A stretch of 64,000 bases of DNA from Tenodera sinensis (Eukaryota > Arthropoda > Insecta > Mantodea > Mantidae). The stretch is from contig CM060972.1 of assembly GCA_030765045.1 (NCBI GenBank), positions 2,340,501 through 2,404,500 of the forward strand, read 5' to 3'. The translations under genes and the position numbers were made by a program. The notes under the pieces are model-generated. The model was not told where the DNA came from and made no database searches. It saw nothing but the letters and a program-made list of their open reading frames with translations. Shown piece after piece: positions 33,729 to 45,700 of the stretch (within the stretch, counting starts at the first letter, position 1; each line of letters starts with the position of its first letter).

Positions 33729-36700
33729 TTATTATTATTATTAAAATACTATATTAAATATGCTCTTTAATATTTAATCAATGGGAGTTAGGTGTTTACT
33801 TTTTAGAAGAACACAATAACGAGTATATTTGTTGTCTTCTGAGATAGTTACATTAGCTAGCCACCAGGAGCGCTGGTATTCGCTTGTGACTGTATTATAT
33901 TAGACTACATGGCAGTATGTATAGCTTTAGCTGAATACTAGTAAAATATAGTGTAATGAACTTACAAAATTGGCTGGGTGTGCAGCGGCAGGTTTCTGAA
34001 AAAGAAAAGCAAATTTATTATTGTAGAGAAAGGTATAACTTCCATACATCGAGTTTGGTGTAAATTTACAGTGTAATAATAATGTTTCTAAAGGTGTGTT
34101 GAATGAATGAAATGGCAAGGAGTGAAGGGGACAACTCGCGCTTTGAATCAACATGGATCTTTTGTATTTAAAACCCCCAGAAGGAAGGGATGAGGTGAAG
34201 TAACTGCAGGCTGGCAAACAGACATGCGCAGAGTTTAACAATTCCAAGCTTGATGACCAACTGACACTAGTGGTCTGTTCAGTTAAGGCTTCCCTCTGGT
34301 GGAACCAGGGAGGACACACAATTCCCTGAACAACAGCTGCTCCATGACAATTTCATATAACAAGTCTGCAGGACATGACTGCCGAGTTGCAGCAATAATG
34401 CACAAGGGCGTCTGTAATGATGCATGGCTTCACACTGAGGTCCACATCGTGCACCAGCGATGCACCATCTTTTGTTTATTATGCTGATGACAATTTGAAT
34501 TGGCACTATGCTCTGGAATTCAACTGTACTTCACACTCAGGGGAGCACAAACAAGAACCACTGCAACGAGGCTAATGTAAGAGCTAACTTGCAAGTTCCA
34601 TTGGCATGTGTCACCTTATCACTGCTTGCACTATTGTTGTATGAAAGCGTGCATGCTGTGAGCACCTGCGATATCTCATTGTGAAGAAGTCATCTGCTCA
34701 AGTATCACGGTCAATGTCTGTTCATACGGCCACTAACAAATTAAATACCATAGTTTGTTTACCAATTTCAGCTTGCAATGAATAAACAGTTAAGTATTAT
34801 TTTATTCCTGACATTTCTTCTATGGAATCACCATCAATGTCAATATTTTCAATCCCATCGTTTCATTTATAATTCTTTCTGCCATCTTCTATCACTTTCT
34901 CTTACTCTTGTCAGACATTGCTCATTTCTGTTCTATTTTCCTTTTCATGCTTTTACTTTTCTCACAAAATTATATGAACAGAATTGCATACGACACTAGG
35001 TGCTGCAGCAAATTTTTGTTGAAATTTTTGGATTTTTTGAGAAGCTCCGTAGAGTATCAATGTTTATGCTTGGCCTCTTCCTTCATGTATTTACAAACGT
35101 TACTAACCAATTCATGAGTTTGACTTAAATAGTTTTCCTTTTAACTTTGAAATTAAAGGAAGGGTTATCATAAAGTTAACTCAACATATCCCACCAATAT
35201 GTGTAGAATACTTTACAGTCAACTGTACTCAAAATCAGACTGCGTATTGCATCAAGTAACACAAGCCATAAGTTTGCTGAATACAGGAGAGAAAAACCAC
35301 CTAGTATTGTGTGAAGCGACTATGTGTAGGTCCACAATTACTGTAGAATGACCGCTGAAAGAAACCGAACTGCCTATGTACCGCCACTATCACGTGTGAT
35401 CGGCTATGTCCACAGGTCAGAAGAATACATTGTTGTTATGTTGTGTGTGATGTGTTGTCACTTCCCCACATCGCTACACTATGTTACCTTGTAGCTCAAT
35501 TTATATACTCCATTTTTTTATTTTTTCAGATAATCCAAACATTTCTGAATCTGAGCAGACCACACCCTCAATTAATTCAAATTAGCGGGGTTCTACTGTA
35601 GTTGTTTTTGTGTAACAGTTGTAACAGTCACAGTTTCATTATACTCACTGCTACATTATATTAACAGTTGCCAGTAATTGTACAGGTGTACTGACCTGTG
35701 CCTGTACAGGAACCCAAATATAAATAACATATGATACAGACACAGCAAAGGAAAATACATCACTACTGCTAACGTCAACGTGACTCAAATTAAGTATATA
35801 TTTGCAATAAGCTAGTAACAGTGATGTGAACCTAAATTATTATAAAAATTGAATCGGTGTTGAAACACTTAACTTCACTTACATGTAAATAATTATCTTG
35901 ACCAGCTTCAAGAGCTTAAATTGCTCTCATCATCAGAATTGCCCAACTGATTGTTGTACATTCTGTCTGATGTGTGATTGTTTGAGTTAACATCTAGCGG
36001 TGGATTGATGAATTTCCACAATGGGTTTGGTGGAGGCAAATCAAAATTCATTAAGTGGAGTTTGTTTTTTATGATAAGAATCTTCTCCCAAGTATGCAAC
36101 TCAGCAGGTGTTTTGAAGCTTTTACAAGTGTTATGTTGTGATTTGAAGTCCAAAAATGGTGTGCAACTGCATCTGTTTGTATTTGATGCATATCATGTGC
36201 TCTTTTAGTTTGCTTTCTAAAGAAGAGCAATTTAAGCTCTTGAAACTAGTCAAGATGACTATTTACATGTAAGTGATGTTAAATGTTTCAATTTTTACAA
36301 TAATCATGGCAATGATATTGCTAGACAAGAGAAACATTAACCCCCAAACACACATTATTGTCTAATATCACAACAAGTGCTGATAATGTCAGTTCATTAT
36401 ATACATCATGTACTAGAGTGGATAATAGTAAGTAAGGATGTTCCTCACCAGATGGTATGTATATTAGGTCCACAACGTCATGTCGGTCTGGGTGGCTCAG
36501 TTGGTTAGACGCTGGCCTACGAATCCCAAGGTCGCGGGTTCAAACCCGGCCCAGGCCGATGGTTTTTAAGTGTGCTTAAAAACGACAGCTCCATGTCAGT
36601 AGATTTACTGGCATGTAAAAGAACTCCTGCGGGACAAAATTCCGCCACACCGGCGACGCTGATGTGATCCTGGCAATTGACAGCGTCGTTAAACAAGAAA

Positions 36701-39700
36701 ATATTTTTTTTTCCCACAACGTCGCTCATAGTCTCTTGCAGTGGAGGTTGATACTGCATAACAAGCTGAGATAACTAGTTCCTGATACTATCACCATCTC
36801 TGTTACTCGTCCTTCCTTCCAAATATTGGGCCTTGTGGCCTATTATAATCTCAGCACAGAATCTTCTGTCCACCTCTTCCTTGGACGGCCAACAAGTCGC
36901 TTTCCTATGGGGCAATAATGGATCCTAGTCCTGGACATGTGGAATATGTGATCATTCCTGTTTCTCTGATATTGTTGTATGAAGTCTGACACAGGTTGAA
37001 CTTGAAGTTCTTTCAATATATCTTCATTATGGATGTGGTCCCATTTGGTCTATCCTGCAGTGAATCTCATTAGTATTTATTCAATGTTCATCTGTTGTTC
37101 CAAGGATCCAAAGCATACAGTTGGTCATGCCAGAGTCTTATAAGGCGTGTTCTGGTATGCCGCTGTACTAGACATGGTTTCAGCACTTTGTTAATGATAC
37201 TCATAGTTGTGTTCATTTTAATAACTTCTTCCAGAATTTCTAAGTCTTGAAGGAAAGATATTTGCAGCCAAGATAGTTTAATGCACTCACTCTTTCTAAC
37301 AATGGGATAACTAAGGTAACTATTATTAGATATCTAACTAGTTACTTTGTACTCATTACTTGTGTACCCAATAATACGTAATTGTTACTGTCCATAATTT
37401 CTGGAACTGTTACATTAAGGAAATTGCTACTATGGTATTTTCGGCCCATTCCTATTCAGCATTAAACAAAGTAAGTAAAAAGTAACAGGTACTCACTTTT
37501 GCTTGCTGTGGAGGTGGAGCCCTCTGTAGAAAGAAAACAAAATAAATAATTAGTAAGAATTATTGAGAAACTTAATTTTATTTCTAGACTAACATTTCTG
37601 TAAGTCCTCATTGTCCATCCCATCAGAGGATTTGGATTACTGGAGAGTGTGAATGGTGCAATAAATCCTCTTTCCTAACATTGTTTTCCTTGCAGGAAAA
37701 AAAATAAAACTGCATATAGATGTCTGTACTTTAATGCACAAGTAAACTCATGTTAGCCAATTAGAAACATCAAAGAAATTGCAAAACTACACTAAAACAA
37801 AAAGTTTACTGTAAACTTTATGGTGCAAAGAATATAATGCAGTAATGTATTCTTCCTCCAGCTGATTTACAATCCTATAATGTGTAGGTGCCCATGCAAT
37901 TTTGCTCACCTATTTACTTATGTACAATGTATTTATATATTAAAGAATTTGATGCTGTAAATGTGTTTCTACTTGATTGATTAAACATAAATTAGTTTTG
38001 AGACAATGTTATATTATGTGGCTAAAAGTACTATTACAATTAGAGGTTATGTTTCCTGAAGTGCTCAACCTATTCATCCATTTCTTTTCCTCCCCAGTAG
38101 ATAATTATGAATTTACTCAGTATACCAACTGGTCTTTTTTAACTCCAGTTAGGTATTTCTTTGGCTTATTTATCAATAGCCTGATGCTGTTTTAGCCATC
38201 GTTAATAGTGAAGTTGAGGTATACATATAATTTACCTAGGGATGGTAATATTTTGTAAATGTGATACGCTCAAATACTGATAAAGGCTTGCAACTCTGAT
38301 ATTTTCTCTCATACATCGCCCACAGACAGCTTGTTTATTTTTTTAATTAACGCCCTCCAACGTAATGTTATATCGGATGGTGAATGAATGATATGGGTGA
38401 AATGATGCTCAAATGAGCTCCAGGTCCATTGAACTTTAAGATACCCCACATTCGTCTTCTCAGGATAAGGGAAAACCTCGGAAAAAACTTTACCCGGATA
38501 ACTTACCCTAAGCGAGATTCAAACTCGCAACCTCTTGAACGTGAGGCAGACACGCTAACCATCACGCTATCAAGGTGCACCACGCAGCTTAAGTATTTAA
38601 AAACACCAACAAGTTTGTTGGCACAAATAAATAATATAAACCACTGTTTAATGTCTTTTAACTTGCAATAAAATGTGAAATTGAGTCTAAATAAAAATAT
38701 ATATTAAAATGTGATATACCTACATAAGTGACAAACATGTTGCAATTCATGGACTCTTCTCCTAATGAAAATATCAAAATCAACATGAAAACATGTTAAT
38801 GGAATGCTTGCTTGAGTGCACAAAAGTTTGTGCTGTTGCATGGAAACACAAAAGAAATTTTTTTTCTAACCAAGTTAGTAAATTTTTTAAACCAGTCACC
38901 GCTGACCGAGTCTTGTCAATAGATTTGAAAGATTTGAGTGAAAATAAAAGAAAGATCTCATTTTTTCAAGTTGTTAATATGGATAGGCTTTTTCTTAGTA
39001 TTGCAACTGGTATTACAAACTATGCAGGAAAATGCAGAAGTCTACTGTTGGCAGTTAACCTCAAATACCCACATTTCACTTAAGCAGTTCTGCAATGTAT
39101 TTGGGATGTCAACTATAGCAGAGATATTGAAAAATATTTCACTAAGCGCAATTAATTGTTGTGACAGGAAAAAGCATTGTTGAGGCTTATTCAATCATGT
39201 TACTTAACAACTTGCATGATTTTACTGAATCTTGCTTTTATCGTTCTGGTTTTGCATCAGATCTTTTTTTTATTATTATGTTTTAGCCTGCTTCAATTCT
39301 ATTTTTCTGTGTGTTGTTTTAACCTATATTAATTTTAAAAGGTGGATCGGGTGTGTAAAAAATGATTTAAAATTGGCAGGAATTACTCAAGAAGATTAAT
39401 AAACAGAGATAACAACATGGACAGATGAGAGAAAGAAACACCCTGTTTAAGAATGAAAGAATTGTGGACTCAAAGGAGAACTAAACACATCTCTAAGTAC
39501 CTTACATAGTCCTACTTGGGCTCATTCATGCTGAAAAAGAATAATTAAAAGGTAAATTACTACAAGGACTATACTTCTATACAATTTTGTGCAATTTTAC
39601 AGAATTTTAATTACCTGTGTTATATATTTTCATTAATTGAGAGGTTAGTTTAGTTATGGATCAACAACTGCATGGAAAACTGTAACTTTAGCATAGAATG

Positions 39701-42700
39701 GATAAGTGTATTTTTGTATCATTAGTTTATGAGCAAAGAGAGGTAATGTTTATTAACATTTGACTGGGACAACAATCTGAAAAATCAACATGAAATGTTC
39801 TCCTTAGTAACCTTGATTTCTTCTCATTTATACATGACAAAATGGATGTTTCATTGTGGTCTATGAGATTATTTGTATGTAAGCAGACAAAGTTTCATTG
39901 TTAATTTATAATTGTAATATTCATTGACAAGTGGGTAAGTGTTTGTCGTTTGTACCTGGCCGTCTAGGCGAAATAACGAAGTACTGGCGCATACGCAGGT
40001 CGGCTAGTTGAAGCAATGGAGGGGTTATTGTGAAACGAAGATACAAAGCCAGATAAAAAGCCTTACATGCAATGGCAGTAGCGTCAACATTGCATAAACG
40101 TAACTAGTTCAGCAATCATATATTTATGCGTGAATTAGTAATTTGGGTAGTGATGTTACTATTAGAAATGTTATTCAACACCTTAAACATGTACCGCAAC
40201 CTATGACTGGCATTCGCGGGGAAGCACACGTTATAAGCTCCCCTGAATAAAATAAATAAATAAAAAGATAATTTCTCTAATACCTATTTAGAGAAAGTAC
40301 TCCAACAAAATTTTTGACACCGAGATTTCATTGAAAATACACGTTATGAGAATTTCTGAATGTAAAAGGTATTTTTAAAAGGAAAAAAAAATGCCCGTGT
40401 GTGGATGGGATAAACAATATAACACATAAACAAAATGTTAGTTAAATACCGGAGTTGGTATATAGTTTTGCATCTTCCCAGAATGCAACACAAAGTATTT
40501 CAAGAAAACCCCCAGCCTCAGATTACTCTTTACATGGAAATTTTTTTTTTTGCTATTCAAAATGTTCATTTCTCAAAAATGTCTAACAATTTTAATTATG
40601 ATACCATTAGTTTAAGACATTTTCAGGGCAAGTGAAATGTAGGTACATGTTGAATTTTGTATGAATTGTCTCTAAAATGCTCTTTATTCTGAATGACTTT
40701 TGTGCAATTGGCGAGTTGTAAGAGATGCATGAAATATTACTGCAGAAAACGTGTAGGTCTCATTAAAATACACATTTTATATCAAATACTTTTTTTCGTA
40801 GAGTTAACTATTTCCCAGATATTCAATTTATTAATTTGCATTACATTTATTTCCGTTGAAAACTTGGTATGAAAGTTTTTGTTGGAATAAAGCAATTCTA
40901 CCTATTACATGTTGAATCATAACATTTTCAAGCCGTTTCATCCACCATGAATGCCACATGTGGGTCCCTGGGATCGAACCCAGGCCACCTAGGTGGTAGG
41001 CAAACGGTCTAACCGCTCGGTCATGGCACCTCCCATTTTAAATGTCAAAATATATTAATTTTGTTAGTTTCTGAATGGAACTATTATTTGCCATAAAATT
41101 CAAGGCAAGAACACTTCAAATCTCCAAGTCAACCGGACGGCATTATGTCTGTCTTTGACACTAGAAGCCTCATTTCTTTTAAAATGTTACATAATTTTGG
41201 TAAAAAGCAAAGCTGTAAATAACAGTTACAATAAGAAGGTGATCGGCTTACCTTTGCCTGCAAGCTTTTCGTTGGACTGAAGACTTTTGGTTCAACAGGT
41301 ACTGGCACTTCTTGTATCTGGTCCCCCAGTTCTGATTCTTGAAGTGCTTTGAATGTTTCAGACTTGGCTGGATCAAAGCTCAGCGTTGGTTTCAGGCTGT
41401 ATGTATGTATGTATGTATGTATATCCATAATTTGTTTGTATGTGTGGGTGCAGGTTGTTTCTCGCAGAGTTTGTGGACAACCATTATAGCATCAAAGGGA
41501 ACTCAGGAATCAGGATATGTTGCGGAGTTTAGTGTTTTTGCCATGGTTTGGGAGTTGGTGGTTGTTGTTGTTGGATTTGAATTTTTTGTTTGAGGAAAGA
41601 AAGATCAATGAAAATACTAAGATTAGATATGCAGAAAATGTTCTTTACAGCATAAAATAAATGGTACATTTAAATGGGTAATGAACATAATTTTAACAAC
41701 AACAATAATAGTAATAATAAAAGTAGTAGTAATAGTAATAATAATATTAATAATAATTAATAAAATGTATACTTTATGGTATAAAATATGTTTTTAATCC
41801 TTGAAATTGAAGGTTGATGGCTTGCATTATTCATAACTACAAGTATATGACTGCTAGATATTCATTGCTTTAGTTGGAGCATTTACAATATTGCATAGCA
41901 TAAACACACACTCTGCAATACAGGACACACAAAAATAGAATAGTAATAACTTCAGATAAGTTCAAAAGATATGTTTAGAACAATGGAATAGCTTACATAG
42001 TAATTAAAAGAAGAAAAACTTAGATATATAAATTGTATTTTTAATGTTGAATTTCTTATACTTTGTTGAGTGTCTTTTGAAGCAGTGGAAGGTAGAGATA
42101 TAACCTTCCACTGTCTCAAAAGACTCTGAACAAAGTACGAGGGTGGTCTGAAAAGTTTCCGACCCAATAAAGATACAAGACATTTTTTCAGAAATTTTTT
42201 TTTATTTTTCAACGTAGTCTCCTTGAAACTCTACACACTTCTCCCAGCGATGCTCCCATCTCTGTAACCCATCCAAATAGTACTCTGCATTTTTCTCTGC
42301 AAAATAGTTGTTCACGAAGGTGATTGCCTCTTCATTTGACGAAAATCTCTGTCCGCCGAGCGCAATTTTCAGATGAGGGAACAAAAAGAAGTCGCTTGGG
42401 GCTAGATCTGGTGAGTAAGGCAGATGGTCAAGCAGTTCAAACTGTAATTTGTGGATTTTCGCCATTGCAACTGCTGAGGTGTGAGACGGTGCATTGTCTG
42501 GGTGAAACAGGATTTTCTTTTTCTGCAAATGTGGCCGTTTTTCCTTTTTGAAGATAATTGATTAAAATAACTCCATGACTATCCCAAAAAACAATCACCA
42601 TCACTTTCCCAGCCAAAAAAAACAGTTTTTGCATTTTTTGGAGCCGGTTTCCCCTTAGCCGTCCACGGTTTGGATTGTATTTTTGTTTCAGGCGTATAAT

Positions 42701-45700
42701 GGTGAATCCAAGTTTCATCTACAGTAATTAATCGGCACCAAAACTCTGATTTATTGCGCCTAAACTGCGCCAACAGTGTTGGATATGTTCATTCGAACAC
42801 TTTTTTGGTTTAACGTGAGCAAACGCGGCACCCAATGCGCAGACAGCTTTCTCATGTCTAAATGTTGATTTAGTATGTGACAAACACATTCTTTTGACAT
42901 GTTCATAGCCTCTGCTATCTCTCTCACTTTAATTCGGCGGTCGTCTAGCACCATTTGGTGAACTTTGGCAATGTTTTCATCGGTAGTTGCAGTTTTTGGA
43001 CGTCCCAAACGTTCATCATTTCCCACGTTTAAATTCAACTGCCCAAAATTTCACTTTGGTAAATGATGGTGCAGAGTCCTCATACACAGAATACAACTCA
43101 TCTTTGATTTGCATAGGCATATTGCCTTTCAGAAACAAATATTTAATGACAGCTTGATACTCGATTTTGTCCATTTTCATAAAAACACTCACATCAACTC
43201 ACTCAAATGACACTTACGCAACAACAGAGCGTCCAAAACGGCTGAAACTTTGGTGAGTAACTGTCAACAGATGAACAACGAAATTCACTAGCTTTTATTT
43301 ACGAATGCTGCCATCTTCATGTTGAGGCCGGAAACTTTCCAGACCACCCTCGTATAGCTTTTACACAAAGGACAGAAGTAAAAAAAATGGGAAAGATAGA
43401 ATTAGGCTGAAAAATGCAATGCCATAAGCTGGGATGTGAACCATGGGTCTTCCAGTTTTCATTCAGTGGCTTTAACCAACTGAGCAGCCAGGAAGCTATG
43501 ATTGGAGTCACCGATTGGCTGGACACTAAAGCTCTACAAGGGTCAAAATTCTTAAGCCTGGCCTGGTCTAAACCAAACTCAAAAATACTTTATTCTCTAT
43601 ATTTGTTATAGATTATACTATTTGTTTTTAAATAAAATTATTTTGCAATTATTCACTTGAACGTTGATGGCATACTACCCTATTGACCACATGGAGCTCC
43701 TATTACTACACTCTGGCCAGGATGTCCTGGGTGTGGGCAGATGGAGGAAGTGTGCAGTTTGGCCAAGGCAAGCATTTATTTCTTATTACCATCTTTACTA
43801 CTTCTATGGATGTGTGCATGGTGTGATAATTTGTGCTATTCCATCTCAATATTGTGGGCCAAAACATGTGATAAATTAATTTTTTTAAATTTATTTTCTT
43901 TACAGTGAAAAGTTCCTGTTATTTTTTATTTTTTAAAAAATGGAACTAATGATTTTGACTAAAATAGCCTAGGAATGAGACCCTGGTGTGAGCCCATGCA
44001 GACCAGAATCTGGCTTTTAAAATGACAGAGTGGACTTGTTTTAAGTTACAGCAAACAAACAGATGAATAATCATGATAATTACAACATTATTAGCTTAGT
44101 GTACCCAGCTGTAAAGCTATCTCTGGCAAGATTCCATTTAACAGGGAAATTTAGTATACCAGTGAATGTGTGTTTTTTCTATTTTCCAACCAGAGCAATA
44201 AACATGCGTAAGATAACCTTAAAATGATACCTATGTATATAAGTTAGAAGTAGCAAGACAAGTTATAGTTACTGATGCAATGTCTAAGTTAAGAAATAGT
44301 GCATGTTTATCTGAGCAATATAGTACAGAGGAAAAACAATCAAAATTCGCTTTTTGCTGTATAGGAATGTACACTAAAACCTTGATTATCCATCACTTGG
44401 TTAACTATTCGACTCAGTCATCTTTTAGTTTTCCCTGCTATGCACTTACGAGTTTGAACTAGCCTCCTTCGGTGCTATTACAAGTGTATCAGACAATATG
44501 CACATGTACTGAGAATACATCCAGCATTAAATGGATTGAGAAGAGGATCCTGTTCTGTAAAATAATTTTCCAACATGATAAACAAATTTGAGGAAAATGG
44601 TTCACTTATCGACAGAAAGCGATCAGGTAGACCAAAGTTAGCATAAAACAAGATGTATGCTGCTCTAGTTCTACAGGAAGTCAAGGGAATTAGTGAAAAT
44701 TCAGAATTTGTAGCGTTAATAAAGTTGCCAAGCATCTGGACATAACTTATTCAACAGTGTGGCAAATTTGGAGGAGACAGTTTCAGCTCTATAGACAATA
44801 TCTTGTGGATGGATGAGGTACATTTTGAATTAAACGGAAGTGTTGATACTTATAATTACAGGATATGAGCAGAACATAATCCAAACACTGTTATACAGCA
44901 AGGATTACATAATATCAAAGTTACCATCTGGCATGATTTTACATCACATTTCATTATAGGACCATATATCTACAAAGAAATTGGAAATGGACAAACAGAA
45001 AGAGTGTGATATTTCAAAATGTTGCAAGACTTTGCAATACCAGCGTTACACAATCATGAAATTGAAAACATTGTTTCCATAATACAAGATAGTGCCTCCT
45101 CCCCACATACACAATACTGTAAAAATGCTATTACTCACAAGGTTGCCAACCCATACAATAATTATGGGGGCAAATGATAATTTGAATGTATGTACTCATG
45201 GCTGTCAACCCATACAATAATTATGGGGGCAAATGATAATTTGAATGTATGTACTCATGGCTGTCAACCCATACAATAATTATGGAGGCAAATGATAATT
45301 TGAATGTATGTACTCATGGCTGTCAACCCATACAATAATTCTGGGGGTGTATGATAATTTCGATACTGGCAAAATATCATTTTCACTGGTTTGTCACACC
45401 AGCAAAATGAAATTAATTACAAATAGCAACACCACTTTTGCCCTCATGGCCTGTCTCCACCCCGCTAAGGCAACTGTTTCATATCCTGCTGATCCTTCTA
45501 TCCTTTATCCTCTTTTTACCAGTGTGCCCAAATCTGGTAATCTCAATGCTCAGAAAATTGATGATAAATGGAGAAAACTCGGAATATGTGATATTCCTTG
45601 TGAAATAAAGAACATGCCTGAACCTGGTAGTTTTTTGAGTGCTGTTAAACACACGTCACCTTGGTGGAAATACTGATTTCAAAGAACTGGCGGAGGTTGC

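Noticed and set aside
38793..39183. Overlapping open frames as a gene
   Set aside because: No recognisable motif, AT-rich codon usage, and no splice-phase link to the neighbouring gene.
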